This document shows positions 1 to 12,131 of a stretch of 64,000 nucleotides of DNA, piece after piece. Every line of letters starts with the position of its first letter. Position 1 is the stretch's first letter. The notes under the pieces are model-generated. The model was not told where the DNA came from, searched no databases, and was given only the letters and a program-made list of their open reading frames with translations. The stretch spans positions 1 through 64,000 of the forward strand of contig CAJQUW010006111.1 in assembly GCA_907163375.1 (NCBI GenBank). Reading direction: 5' to 3'. The stretch comes from Prostheceraeus crozeri. Its lineage: Eukaryota; Platyhelminthes; Polycladida; Euryleptidae. The position numbers and the translations under genes are program-made.

Positions 1-1730
1 TCCTCCGTGTCATGTCAACCTGTGCGGAGAGGTAATATAGTTAGTTAAATTAGCAATCCGAAGGGTTACTATCACTTGAATACATGGCCTTATCAATTAG
101 AGCACTTTCTTGAGCGTGATCATACAAGCTATATATGCTTACAATGAGATGATATCGCCCAACCTCTTGCGAACCGTCGCAGGGGAAGATACTATGTCTG
201 GCAAATTGCCGTAACCCCGAATTTTAAAAATTCAAAGTTCTACATCAAAATATCTCACAATAATTCCAACTCAAAAATCTCATACCATGACTAGTCAGGG
301 CATCTTTCATGTAGCAGCTGCTCAAAATCAATGTTGAAGCAATCAGTTTCCAATTTAAAGCATTTTATACAAACATATTGAATTCTGTGATTTCAGTTTC
401 ATCCACAGAATTAAATGTTTTGTTTATCTGGTTCGGTTTGCTAGAAGTGTGATTAATACGAAATGGACGGGACATTGAGGAACCTATTAAGTGGGCAAAA
501 AGGAATTCCTTATACCTTACATAGATAGGAAAAAAGGCGTGCGTCGCTTGCGGATTAATGTGAGTTCCAGCAAAGTGCTTCGATTGCCACAATTCCCCTT
601 CAGATTCGAAGAATTCAGATCATTGCCCACAAGTTTTCTCCATAATGTTGGCCCTTCCGACCATCATTAAAGAAAGTAGCAGGCGTACGAAAATTAGTTT
701 ACTTGATGTTTTCACATCCTCTCCTCTGCATTTCTCACTGTATAGTGCATACACTGAATTGAATGTTAGGCAGGCATCGATGTGTGTTTTGGTGTGTGCG
801 AAGTGATATCACAGCACGCACGCATCTCTCACTGGCTCTGGTGTCCTCTGCTGACAGCTTATTGTTTGCCATTTCCAATAGCAAGCGATACACGAATTAT
901 CCATTCGAGATGGAGCAAGTTTTCTGATTCGGTGATGTGCCATTTCGATATTAAGGTTACATACAACTCTTCCTTTCTAGGAAACCGAAGCGCGCGCAGA
1001 TGAATCTATTTCTGTGGTTTCATCGTTATTTTAGCGATCATCTGCCATCAAACTACTTCTTGTCTCCTGTTGATTTTAGGTGATACAACTGCGTACTTTT
1101 CAACTCTTGATAGTAGCATCCGTGAATTTGATTTTTAGAGATTGTATTTTAAACTGTGACAATTTGAGAGCTGTTCTTGTGTCTCTCGCTCAAAGCGCGC
1201 ACCGTGGACATCATTGGCATGCTATCTGGGAGCTTTATCTCCGCATCGAAGATAATGAAAAATATTCGCTCATCTGTGCATTCGACAATGTGTGAAACAA
1301 TATTGAAATCACTGTCTTTGACACAGACATTGTAAAGCTCGGACTCACAGAATCTGTCAACGGAGCTAACAATCCATAACAGAGAAAAGTTTTATGAAAT
1401 TTTCGATGTCTCAAGAAAATTTTCTCAGTAAATTTCTCAACGGTTTTACTGCGTTTTAGACATTGGAGATTCCAAATCTTTATCTTAAAAAATCTCCTTT
1501 CTATCGAGCAGAAATTTCAAAGCAATACATTTTCTTACAATTTCAAGTGCAAAATAACCGAACCAATATTGCACTGAGCTCAAGGGAGAAACTTTGGTTT
1601 CACAGAATTTGAGTTGATTTCATCGTTTTCTCATTTAATACAACTGACATTTCGTCCTAGTTGATGAAGAATGCTGCGTTTCGCAAACGCAATGTAATAG
1701 CTATTAGGATTGGGTTGGGACTACCAAAAA

Positions 1731-2581
1731 TCCACCCCAATCCCAATAAATTCCAATAAGCCCTCTACCAACAAATTATACATGTAATCGTTGACATTAG
1801 TCACTACGTCACAAATATGTTCAGGTTGTACAGAGCAGTTCATTTTTCCAAGACATAAGTCAGTACGTTACAAATGTCTTGGGGTTGCACATGTACAGAG
1901 GAGTTCATTTTGCTGTGTCTCCAGTCTGACCTTGCCTCTATCGAATTCGAGCATTGAGAGCTCTTAGTGTTATCTACACAAATTTTCAGCTGTAACCTTA
2001 CTCTTTTGCTTTAACTTCCCTAGTTGGTTTAAAAAGGTAGCAACTATGTAATAGTATGTACTGTATAGGCTTATACCATCGCCTGTACGATGGCAAGCAT
2101 TTCGCCGCTTCTGTAATTAAACTATACATTGTAAGCTATTCAAGCTTTTTTAACCGTATAAGCTGCTGTCTACTGCATGTTGCCTACTGCACGTGTGAGC
2201 CCGTGTAGCAAGCTGTTTACTAACACCGCATTATCCAATATCGGCTTAATTAATACCAAGTGTGTTTGTAGTTCAGACACACATATCAGCTATACACGTA
2301 GGCACCTATAAGCTCTTGGGTGAAGGCAGTCTCGGTGCAAAATATAGCCATACAGTACGCCTATTATACATTATTGTACAAAATCAATTAAAGCCCATAT
2401 TACTATTAAGGCCAGTCTAGTCGCACGCCTACGTCCATGGACTTCGTCAATTCAAAAAGTATCACATATGGCAGGCCTAAGCGGTAGGCCCCGATGCAGC
2501 TTGGGGTCAAATTGCTTACGTTTTCAGCTCTAATGCAGGCTATTGGGATTTCTATTGGAATTAATTTGGGATTGGAGTGGA
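1731..2581. repeat. Candidate MITE with imperfect terminal inverted repeats
   Basis: The left end TCCACCCCAATCCCAA and the reverse complement of the right end TCCACTCCAATCCCAA match at 15 of 16 bases, and a further aattccaata block follows on both sides. About 850 bp lie between the ends with no coding potential. No clear target duplication is visible. A short non-autonomous DNA transposon is the simplest reading, but the family is unknown. Confidence 0.35.
1798..1911. repeat. Imperfect direct duplication of about 50-55 bp
   Basis: Two adjacent blocks share the pattern agtcASTACGTyACAAAT, then GGTTG, then TACAGAGSAGTTCATTTT. The second block carries a six-base insert (cacatg) before TACAGAG. 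This looks like an old local tandem duplication; no function can be inferred. Confidence 0.5.
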
Positions 2582-2919
2582 AATTCAGCCAAATAGCAAG
2601 CCTGCCGCTCACTCATATCTTATTCTGTAAGTAGAATAATTAAATATTGAGTTGCATCCTGAGTTGAAAAATGGGAACAGACCTGAATAGCTGCTGACTT
2701 ATTGATAACCTGTTGACATGGCATTTAGACAAGATATCTGACTACCTCTTTCATTTTTATTGAACTTTGTAAGATGTTGCGAATCTGCGGTCTTCTGGTA
2801 CAAAAGTTGAATACCGGTAATCTATTCAAAATATTAAAACTTATTTAGGTTAATTATGTAATTGAATTAACTTCGTACATGTGCAGCTCACAGAATTAGA
2901 TTGTTATATGAAGTGACGG

Positions 2920-3835
2920 ATGTGTTATTTGAAGACAGAAAAGTCCTCAGTCAGTGGCAGCAGCAGCAATGAGACATCAGTCAGTGGTCATGCAAAAGCA
3001 CATGATTCCTTCGCGTCTTCAATACCGTGGACAAGTACTCATCAATTCTTTATAATGTCCAACCACAGAATTAGATGGTTTAACCGCATCACCCCCTGTC
3101 CGGTTTCGATGCGATTATCCGTCAGACAGCCGGTCACTACTAATTCTAGTCTGAACCTCTCGTTGCGACTGCAAGAGCGATTTCCATTGATATCGGAAAT
3201 TGCCTACAGCGAATACATCCACTGCGAACTCGCGAAGTACAAGAGCAAAGCCACTGCCGGAATAATGCCCCTGATTGAATCATCAAAGACAGAAATAATA
3301 TCTTCTCTCAGACAGTACATCGTGTCTCTTAAGAGTACTATTGCAGATCTGACTTTGAGAGTAAACGACATAGGAAATAAAGAGAAAATCCTAAAAGAAA
3401 ACTTTCTCATGAACCCAAAGATTTAAATTAATACTGTTTTTCTATATTGAAGAAAGAAAAGAGAATACCGACGTTGTAACCTAATTCTGAGAGGTTTGCC
3501 AGAGCCGTTTCTGGTACTGTTGATGACAGGAACGAAAATGACAAGCAAATATGTTAATTGCTTTTTACACATCTTGGTCTCAGTAGTGCCACAATCAACG
3601 GCAAACAGAGGTCTGATGGCATACGTCTCCTGCGGGTTTGTTGAAGAGGACGGAGATCGCCGCATGAAGAACTTGAAGAATTTGAGAAAAGTTGAAATTT
3701 ATGAATCCTGACTTCACCCCTCTTCAAAGACAAAGAGTTGAATGACGACATATGCGAGAGGCTGGGACTGATGATGTACGGAGGGAAGGTGATTGGCAGA
3801 GGAACCATGAGTTCGAATTTTCATCATGGATTTTA
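2920..3835 (+). pseudogene. LINE ORF1 remnant (coiled coil, RRM-like, C-terminal domain)
   Basis: The first frame (2920-3426) ends in a heptad-like stretch (SSLRQYIVSLKSTIADLTLRV), predicted coiled coil. After a stop, the frame reading EYRRCNLILRGLPEP (about 3465-3510) matches the conserved start of the RRM-like domain of non-LTR ORF1 proteins. After shifts, NPDFTPLQRQRVE and then DDICERLGLMMYGGKVIGRG (3706-3805) match the C-terminal domain that follows it. The normal role is RNA binding in the LINE particle. At least three breaks make it non-functional. Confidence 0.65.
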
Positions 3836-3869
3836 GATTCTGAAAATTGTGTTTCAAATACCAAAAGTC

Positions 3870-6800
3870 AGAAGAAACTCTTTTTGCCATACTATCCCTC
3901 TATTTTTCCTCCTAATGTTCGCTCACTACTCGGAAAAATGGATGAATTACGCTTACTTGTCTCAGCAAATGATTCTGATATTATTTCACTGCCTGAAACA
4001 TGCCTTCATGATGCTAATACATCCAGTGAGCTCATAGGAATTCCTAAATATACATTACTTCGAAACGACAGATGTTTGGTAGCATAGAGTAAGGATATAT
4101 AGGTAGAGTGTCGACTCAAAAAGTATCTGTATACAGTGAAAATTTTTATATCAAAAGATTCAGATTTTTTTGGGGAGATTACGTTCCCGAAGTCCAAAAA
4201 AATTATTTGAGCATTTTCAAAAATGTCAAAATTTAGCCATTATATATATGGCCGGCCCACTTCCATTTCGCCTTCTTGATGGTTATGAGCAAGTCTATTA
4301 GGCCCGTCTGCTGGGAGATATCGGTTTGTATTAAAAAGGTGCGTTTATTAGCTTCTATGCTATTTTCATGGGACTTGCACTAGAGAATGCGGTGCATGTA
4401 TGATGAGACGCTTCGCAGAAAAAGTCATTTGAGAGATGAAATCCGAATTTTTGAAACAATCATATATATATATACATGACATTTTTTTGAAATGAAGAAA
4501 TCTCTTTAATTCATTTCAAAGCTTCGAATCATGCTATTCATAAAATTATGTGTATTCCGATCACCTACAAGTATGTGTGTCAGCTCAATAGTTCAATACA
4601 ACTCTTTTGAGCATCATACAACCAAGAGGGGCTTGAAGCTCAAGATCGCTCGGGTAAATTAGGACCAACATGTATCCGCTAGTATGAATTCATCCGCACT
4701 AATATTCGTGTTTCCGTAAAATGGAAGAGAAGATTCGTCCAGGTCACTCAAGCCGTGGAAAAAAAGCTTGACAGAGTAGAAAATCGAATAATCAATCCGA
4801 TAGCACAATCACAACAACAAGAAAGCAGGCAATGTAAACAAAACAGCAGTTAGCACGAGTTTCTATATTGACAGATAACGACACCGAGTTTCAGAAAAGA
4901 AGTTTGCTCTTTGGAAACTCGGCTTCGTCCTCAGAACGGCTGTACTGGGGAGTAACTTCATTCGCATGGTTTCAGGACTTACTGGACATCATACAATGCC
5001 CGATTTGATCCAATGGAAAGACTTCTTATGAAATTCTTTATTATTAGTAAACAAGAATGTTTGAATGTAAGATTCAGACACAGAGTAGGGATATATAGGT
5101 AGAGTGTCGACTAACAAAAGTATCTGTATACAGTGAAAATTTTTACATGAAAAGATTCAGTTTTTGGCGGAGATTACGTTCCCGAAGTCCAAAATATTTT
5201 TGAGCACTTTTTAAAAAAGTCAAAATTTAGCCAATTTAAATACTACCGAGATGACTCCTTTTATAAGTACATGTAGTATGAAACAAGTTGGATGTCAAAA
5301 GGGATGAATATTTGCTAATAATCATCCTAACTAAGCGGAAATCAAGCTGATTATCAAGGGAATTTCATGAATTGTATTATAATGGAAGTCCTCATGAAAA
5401 AATCGCGATATTATTTATGCTTTCTCGCCTGAAATTTCAAATTTTTAATTCAACTTTTTTATGATTCACTAAATTCATGTTTCATTTCTATAATCTGAAT
5501 AGTGATGTGGAACCATTTACATCTTTCAAAGTTAATTGAAATCATTGTCTTTGATTATGTGATTTTGCTCTACCAATGGCAGGTTGCCTGTGATATAATC
5601 ACGCTTAAGAAAATAATCTTGAGGTTGAGCATGAAGGTAATAGGAACCCATCGAATTGCTTATTTAACAAACATCACATCTCCAAGGCTGTCATGACACG
5701 GAGGATCTGTAAAATACCATCATTCCTTCTGCATTCTCAATTCCGTTGTAATTTCTGCAAAACTGCAAAAATTTGCATCTCTCACATTTGGTGACAATAC
5801 CGACTGTATCTCCCTTGAGTTCATTTAGTAAAATCGAAAGTGTATACGCATTGGAGATTTAATAAATGCGGACTTACCACTCTACCTAATATACCTACTC
5901 TATGGTTTGAAGAATGGTGGTGATACCATTATTTTCGTTAAAGCTGATATTGTCTGCTTTGCTCTTGATTTTCCTTTTCCTCCCCCATCTGAAATAGATA
6001 TGTCCGCAATAATACTTTACAGCAGAATCATTATGGTATGCATCTACATTCTACCAGAAGTTTCGTCTGAGGTAAAGCACCGTATCCACGAGGCAGTGAA
6101 TTTCTCTATTGACTCTATTCTCTCCTGAAAGCCTTTCCTTGAACATGTAAATCTGACGGGTGATTTCAACCAGTTTGACACCGTGGTTTTGTGTGCTGAG
6201 CTTGATCTGATTGACAGTGTGACTGCTCCAACAAGACAAAATAGTATTCTTGACCACGTTTTAATGTCGAATGAGCTATCAGTAATTTTTAATGAATCAT
6301 GTCTGTCCTATAATGCTCCTGCTGGCTTTTCTGATCATAAAACCATATTGGTGTCACCTAACAATAAGCTTGCTTCAAGCAAACATGCCACTATGTCGAA
6401 GTTTATGATTATAAACTGTGCTCACTGCGCCATCTGAAATCTATGAACGCCTTATTTCTAATGGCATGCGCAAAATATTTGCTTCAGCCTTTCAATATTT
6501 GCAAATCAAAACGACTTTTGACCCACAGACTGTTACAGCTACACTGTTACTAGTTACAGCTCTAATAGAAATTGCAGATAAAGTGGCAGAACACTATGAT
6601 GACAGCACGAGCAATGGTGCCGCCTTGATTGCATTTCACCTCTCAAAAGCTTTTGGCAACATTGAGCATGAACATCTTATTCGGAAGTAGGCTAAATATG
6701 TCAAGGCTTCCAATTACGCTTCCTATTGTGGCTTACTGATTACTTGTCGGATCATTCATCAATTATCAAAGTTGAAAGAAACTTTTTGAAATCTTTCCTT

Positions 6801-7615
6801 GTTCTGAAGGATGTCCCGCATGGTTCCGTCATTGGTCCCTCTTTTTTCTATTGTTTTATTAGTGATTTGGTAAGTTCCTTAACGAATGTGTCATTGGTTC
6901 AATACGCTGATGACGTCAGTATTATTTTTCCTCTCGATAGCAGTGTAGATGACGCTTCTCTCCAATGCAAAATGGGAATAGATAATGTTGAGCATTGGTG
7001 CAAAAGCAATTTCCTGTCACTCAATAAGTCCAAATCAAAGGCGATGTTCATTTCAAAGCAAGTAGACCCGGTTATGGACGAGTATTGAGGTATGGATCAT
7101 GTATTGAGGTTATTCAAGAGCTCGTTGCTCTTGGTGTTACTTTGAATAGCCGTTTCAACTGGAAAGATCATATAATGAGCGTCCGCTGAAAGCCAATAAA
7201 CGTTTCTATGCTCCTCGAAAGATACATAACTATCTTGCTCCTGTAGATCTTCACAAAGTGTACGAGTTGTATATTCGGAGTATCTTAGAATATGCATGTC
7301 CTGTGTTTGCTGCTATATCGAAAGGTGACGAGGAACGTCTAAACCGCATCGATCGTCGAGCACATCAAATCATGTATCCACCAAATCTTTAAGTGTGTAG
7401 ATGTGACAAAACAACATTAGGAGCCAGGCGCGAACTATTTTGAAGTGCTGAAAAGAATAGTTGTCATGTACTGCATTATTTGATCCCTAAGAGACTCAGT
7501 TATTCTCAGCACATTCGTGTGCCGCTATGCAGAGCAATGATGGGCAAGAATTTGTTCATTCCTTTTGCATCTGTCCTCACGAATCGGTCGTAATGACGGT
7601 CATCACTCTCATTAC
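3870..7615 (+). pseudogene. LINE ORF2 remnant: endonuclease and reverse transcriptase
   Basis: The endonuclease begins at about 3900 and runs to RNDR (about 4070). It is cut by the 4087-5900 insertion and resumes with KNGGDTIIFVKADI at 5910. It goes on through VCIYILPEV, GDFNQFDTV, TAPTRQNSILDHVLMS and SDHKTIL. The RT shows LSKAFGNIEHEHLI (6645-6680), VPHGSVIGPSFF (6810-6845) and the catalytic QYADDVSII (6900-6925). The C-terminal part includes KANKRFYAPRKIHNYLAP and YIRSILEYACPVF (7190-7310) and a final IPFASVLTN at about 7560-7590. The palm region upstream of LSKAF is shortened. Several frameshifts and stops are present. This LINE differs from the younger one at 21000-25996. Confidence 0.8.
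4087..5900. mobile_element. TA-flanked inverted-repeat DNA element (composite MITE)
   Basis: The left end GAGTAAGGATATATAGGTAG and the inverted right end GAGTAGGTATATTAGGTAG are flanked by TA on both sides (4085-4086 and 5901-5902), as expected for the Tc1/mariner superfamily. The LINE endonuclease frame is interrupted exactly at these points. A second copy of the left-end sequence, about 100 bp and closely similar, starts at 5083. The element is therefore either two related copies nested or fused, or one with an internal end duplication. No transposase frame is recognisable, so it is non-autonomous. Confidence 0.7.
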
Positions 7616-8488
7616 AGCGTTTATTGCTACAAATTTTGTATGACTCTATCTACTTTACCCATTTAAGGCCGCCCATGTAAATATCAGCAAATTTTCTATA
7701 AAAATGATGGAAAGTATTTCAGAATGTTATAATCAAGAATAATATATGATGACCAGTTCAATACAATAACCCTTTCTTGGAAATTAAAGCCGTAACGATT
7801 TCGTTACGATGGCGTCATATGATGTCAAAATATACAAAAGCATGTTTTATTCAAATGTGACTCACGAATTGCTCCGAATAATCCCTGCCGAAGTAATGAG
7901 TCATCATGAAAGCTTCCCATCACATTTCAGAGGTATTCCTCGAAACTGTAAATTATTAGATTTAATCAAAGGCCTGCTTTATACAACTTGCCGTTGCTGT
8001 TTGCTGTGAAATTGTTATCGTTGACATGAAAAGATGTTTTTATATGTCGAAAATCCTGTCGATAGATTGATTCTCTTACTGCGTCGACTCCGAAGTCATG
8101 TTAGAGTCGGAGACGCCTCTGTAATTCGCAATGTCCACTCAAATAAAGAACACATCAAGAAATGAACGCATCTGAGATTGTTCAGCATTATGTAGGCCTA
8201 AAACCTTCTTTTGTCCCAGGTAGTCATTGGTTTCTGCTACTAAGAAATTGATAAGACCATCAGCAACGTATCAAGTATCTCATAAGGATTCTTGCCTTGA
8301 AATGCATCCAAATGAACTTGTTTGTCCTAATTGCGAAGATGAGAATCACCGATATTTGCCATTTTATTGACTACTTCTTCTGTTTACTGAAATGATCAGT
8401 CTAGTCATCTTTCGTTGGAATCTCACACTGCCGTGCGATGTCACTAACCTCTGAAGTATCATTTCTATATCATCATCAACTCATCATC
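7616..8488. other. Non-coding part of unit A apart from the 66-codon ORF
   Basis: LINE 3' sequence fades out near 7640. The rest holds the short ORF at 7809-8009 and AT-rich sequence with no recognised gene. It is shared with copies B and C until base 8488, where copies A and B part. Confidence 0.5.
7809..8009 (+). CDS. Short conserved ORF of unknown function (66 aa)
   Basis: The frame starts ATGGCGTCATATGATGTC and encodes 66 residues with no signal peptide or recognised motif; it ends in a cysteine-rich LYTTCRCCLL. It lies beyond the C-terminal end of the old LINE, so it could be LINE 3' sequence, another element or a host exon. Copy B keeps the frame and length with a few substitutions. 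Copy C carries a small deletion in it. An 18 bp near-palindrome (cgtaacgatttcgttacg) overlaps the start. Not recognised. Confidence 0.25.
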   Translation: MASYDVKIYKSMFYSNVTHELLRIIPAEVMSHHESFPSHFRGIPRNCKLLDLIKGLLYTTCRCCLL

Positions 8489-8543
8489 GTCTCAATTCTG
8501 ATAAAGCATTTGCTTCCTGAGGTTTTGAAGCAACTGTCATATA

Positions 8544-9411
8544 CAGGGTGATTCAGTTCATCCCGCCGGTAATTAAACAGGTGCTGTTGAAAGATCTGTC
8601 CCATCAATGACTTCATGCACAATGCCATAGTCAAAAGTAATCATCGCCCGAAAACCCGATTGGAGATTTGAGGGGTTTTACGCAAGTCACATGAGGGTTT
8701 CCGTCGCACAATAAAAACTACTGTGCAGATTGACTTGACCATTTAAATGACAAACAGCTTCATAAGTGTAGACAATCTTTCGTTACCTGCCAGAATTTTC
8801 GTTGTTCATCTGTATAACGGTGAGGCAGAAGTTCAGCCAAGTTTCAAAATCTATTTCCTTCAGTTCTTGCACTCGACTGTGAAGGGTTTTATTTGGACAA
8901 TATTCTTTGCATCGGGGATTGCGGCGCGTCGAACTGTTCCGCAACTTTCCGCTGTGAAGTTTGGAGCCTACATGGATTGTCTCCAAACGCTTCAACAATT
9001 TCTGCTTCTCTTTTTCATCAGATAGTTGACACTTAGCAGGACCACATGAATGCTTCATCGGCAACACACTGAGTTTGGTAAAAACACCTTTTCCAATCTA
9101 AGGTGGTTCTCAGTGTTCATTGATTTCGCAATTGTCAAAAGCAATAGAACATGATACAACAGAAGAGATATCTTCGTAACCGAAGTCAGGATAATTCTAC
9201 TTGCGTCGACAAAACAAACTGGTTTGGAATTGTGAAGGAATGCTTAACTGCTTATTTCCGGCAAGTACCGATTGTAATAACAACTTAAAACATACAAAAT
9301 CGAATTCTTAATACATAGAGAAATAAGTCGAACCTGATAAGCATCGATTGTTTGCTTAGATATCGACTAACCACTTACATCAGTACCGGCGGGCTGAACT
9401 GAATCACCCTG
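8544..9411. mobile_element. 868 bp TA-flanked inverted-repeat element (mariner-type MITE)
   Basis: The left end CAGGGTGATTCAGTTCATCC and the inverted right end CAGGGTGATTCAGTTCAGCC continue as CGCCGGTA. They match at 27 of 28 bases. TA dinucleotides flank both ends (8542-8543 and 9412-9413), matching Tc1/mariner target choice. No transposase motifs are found inside; open frames of about 90 codons on both strands resemble nothing known. It is present only in copy A because B lacks the surrounding segment. Confidence 0.8.
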
Positions 9412-10146
9412 TACAAGCATCGTTGGCATTATTGCATTTTTCAGTAACTGCTTGATTTGCAGTCAGCAAGTGCTTTGGCATTGTCTTCAGATAGCCAGGA
9501 ACCAGTTATTTCGACACAGGCTAATATAATCAATTTTAGCCTTTATAGATATTCAAACGAGTTTGGGGCATTTCGAGCCGCTAGCGAGCCCTTGTAGTGC
9601 GAGACGCTGCGTCTACGGCAGCCAAGGAAACCTTGTATTGAAATTATAGGACATCTTTGTATTCTATGCCCTGGCGAACTGTTTGTGATTAGGCTGTAAG
9701 ATGTTTTAGATTCGATGTCTCTCTGTAACTTCTTTTCGCACATGAGCTAACAAGTCTGATGTTAAGGAAAATACTATGGTAATGGACTTCGCCTGGTTTT
9801 GTGAAGGGAAAGCCATAGGCTAAAAACAGCAACAAGCATTACACACACTTAGAACTAAGAATACAATATTCCAATGAAATTGTTCCGTTTTAAGTATTCA
9901 GCAAACATTGCGTTTGAAGAAAATTGCCATTACTCACCACCGTTTACTTCATCTACATTCTTGTTGTATTTTTGATATTTGTATATCAGATTACGCCAGT
10001 GTAACTAAAACGCAGCGGTTCAAAAATAATGACATGTCATGTCATGAATGAATATCAGAGAAAGCATTGATCGCTATTTTCGGTATTTTATGAATAATGA
10101 GATCACGCAAATCACGAGGATAGTAAATTAAATGTGGACGTTCATA
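9412..10146. other. Non-coding, nothing recognised
   Basis: AT-rich sequence between the inverted-repeat element and the minisatellite. No frame, hairpin or repeat stands out. Confidence 0.5.
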
Positions 10147-11410
10147 CTTTAAGTTGATACATAATAAGATGAAATGAACTTTAAGTTGATACACAATAAG
10201 ATGAAATGAACTTTAAGTTGATACATAATAAGATGAAATGAACTTTAAGTTGATACACAATAAGATGAAATGAACTTTAAGTTGATACATAATAAGATGA
10301 AATGAACTTTAAGTTGATACATAATAAGATGAAATGAACTTTAAGTTGATACACAATAAGATGAAATGAACTTTAAGTTGATACACAATAAGATGAAATG
10401 AACTTTAAGTTGATACACAATAAGATGAAATGAACTTTAAGTTGATACACAATAAGATGAAATGAACTTTAAGTTGATACACAATAAGATGGTATGAACT
10501 TTAAGTTGATACACAGTAAGATGAAATGAACTTTAAGTTGATACATAATAAGATGAAATGAACTTTAAGTTGATACATAATAAGATGAAATGAACTTTAA
10601 GTTGATACACAATAAGATGAAATGAACTTTAAGTTGATACATAATAAGATGAAATGAACTTTAAGTTGATACACAATAAGATGAAATGAACTTTAAGTTG
10701 ATACACAATAAGATGAAATGAACTTTAAGTTGATACACAATAATATGAAATGAACTTTAAGTTGATACACAATAAGATGAAATGAACTTTAAGTTGATAC
10801 ACAATAAGATGAAATGAACTTTAAGTTGATACACAATAAGATGAAATGAACTTTAAGTTGATACATAATAAGATGAAATGAACTTTAAGTTGATACACAA
10901 TAAGATGAAATGAACTTTAAGTTGATACATAATAAGATGAAATGAACTTTAAGTTGATACACAATAAGATGAAATGAACTTTAAGTTGATACACAATAAG
11001 ATGAAATGAACTTTAAGTTGATACACAATAAGATGAAATGAACTTTAAGTTGATACATAATAAGATGAAATGAACTTTAAGTTGATACACAATAAGATGA
11101 AATGAACTTTAAGTTGATACACAATAAGATGAAATGAACTTTAAGTTGATACACAATAAGATGAAATGAACTTTAAGTTGATACACAATAAGATGAAATG
11201 AACTTTAAGTTGATACACAATAAGATGAAATGAACTTTAAGTTGATACACAATAAGATGAAATGAACTTTAAGTTGATACACAATAAGATGAAATGAACT
11301 TTAAGTTGATACACAATAAGATGAAATGAACTTTAAGTTGATACACAATAAGATGAAATGAACTTTAAGTTGATACACAATAAGATGAAATGAACTTTAA
11401 GTTGATACAT
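10147..11410. repeat. 32 bp minisatellite, 40 copies
   Basis: The core GTTGATAC recurs at exact 32-base steps from 10153 to 11401, giving 40 copies with no length change. The unit is gttgatacaYaataagatga followed by aatgaactttaa. Position 10 is T in 11 copies (1, 3, 5, 6, 13, 14, 16, 23, 25, 29, 40) and C in the rest. The few other variants cluster at copies 11-12 (ggtatg, acagtaag) and copy 19 (taatatg). The near-identity points to recent expansion. It has no coding frame and no spacer diversity, so it is not a CRISPR array. Confidence 0.98.
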
Positions 11411-12131
11411 AAGTCATGCATAAGTTGTCTTCCAGTATTCCAGCATGTATACAGGCTTTATGCCCAATTTTTGTCTAATTTTTAATAGAATATAAGAACT
11501 AAAAATAGCTAATTTTTCAATTGGCGATAATTTACCTGAAAATATGTGATAAATCATGCATGACAATCAAAACATCGTATCATATGTTGCAAGCTGGAGA
11601 AGACAGCAGATTCCGAAAAGTGCTGTGGCGAAAACGTTGCAGTGGCGCCAAATGGGTTAAATTTACTTTATTCTAGAATAGACCTCATTACTAGACGTCA
11701 TGAACGGATGAGGAGATGCCCACTCGACCTCAATCATATTGAAACATCTTACCTGAACTGTGTCATTCGCCCTCGACACTGTCCTGAGAGACGAAACGCG
11801 TCGGGTAACACTATTTACTAAAGATTAAAGAATCGTCGTGAAGGAAGGGAATGCTTTTTCTGTTTTTCGAATTACTTTATTCTGATTTGACAACAATTGT
11901 ATCTCAAGATTTTCATTCATTTTTCTAATACACACTATCTTTCTAGTACTACCTATACCTCTTATTAAAGATCTATTTTATGTATCCCTATGGTCTTTTT
12001 GAAGTTATATTCGAATCAGGTGGATGAGAAGTATGGAATATTATGAAATTTGAAATGTCACAAGTTGACAATATCATAATAGCCTATTGTAGTGAATGCT
12101 ATGCGGTATTCCTACATTGATGCCTGCCCAG
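11411..12131. other. Non-coding, nothing firmly recognised
   Basis: Includes the phrase gagacgaaacgcgtcggg near 11790, often seen close to retroelement ends, but no supporting frame or structure. The stretch 12085-12099 forms one arm of an inverted repeat with 12236-12250. Confidence 0.45.

Larger units (their letters stand above)
1..2919. other. Single-copy AT-rich flank, no gene recognised
   Basis: No open frame here shows a recognisable domain, and no splice-flanked coding exon was found. Short open stretches are fewer than 75 codons and look random. The region holds one candidate inverted-repeat element and one short imperfect direct duplication, listed separately. It is not repeated later in the window, unlike everything from about 6862 onward. 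Confidence 0.6.
2920..7640 (+). mobile_element. Old degenerate LINE (CR1/Jockey-like), split by a DNA element
   Basis: Fragments on the + strand appear in the correct LINE order. An ORF1-like coiled coil is followed by an RRM-type region (RRCNLILRGLPE). Next come an apurinic-type endonuclease start (NVRSLLGKMDEL...ISLPETCLH), the endonuclease end (GDFNQFDT and SDHKTIL), reverse transcriptase with YADD, and the C-terminal region. Many stops and frameshifts and an apparent deletion between endonuclease and RT show an inactive copy. A 1.8 kb TA-flanked element sits inside the endonuclease region. The part from about 6862 on belongs to the tandemly duplicated unit. Confidence 0.8.

Noticed and set aside
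1080-1295. Host exon candidates in the left flank
   Set aside because: No splice-site pairing, domain or codon pattern beyond chance supports them.
10147-11410. CRISPR-like regular repeat array
   Set aside because: Units are contiguous with no unique spacers, the context is a eukaryotic transposon-rich region, and no cas-like genes are present. It is a minisatellite.
11780-11810. Possible hammerhead ribozyme or Penelope-type end (gagacgaaacgcgtcggg)
   Set aside because: The conserved CTGATGA segment and proper stems are missing, and no Penelope RT or GIY-YIG frame is near.
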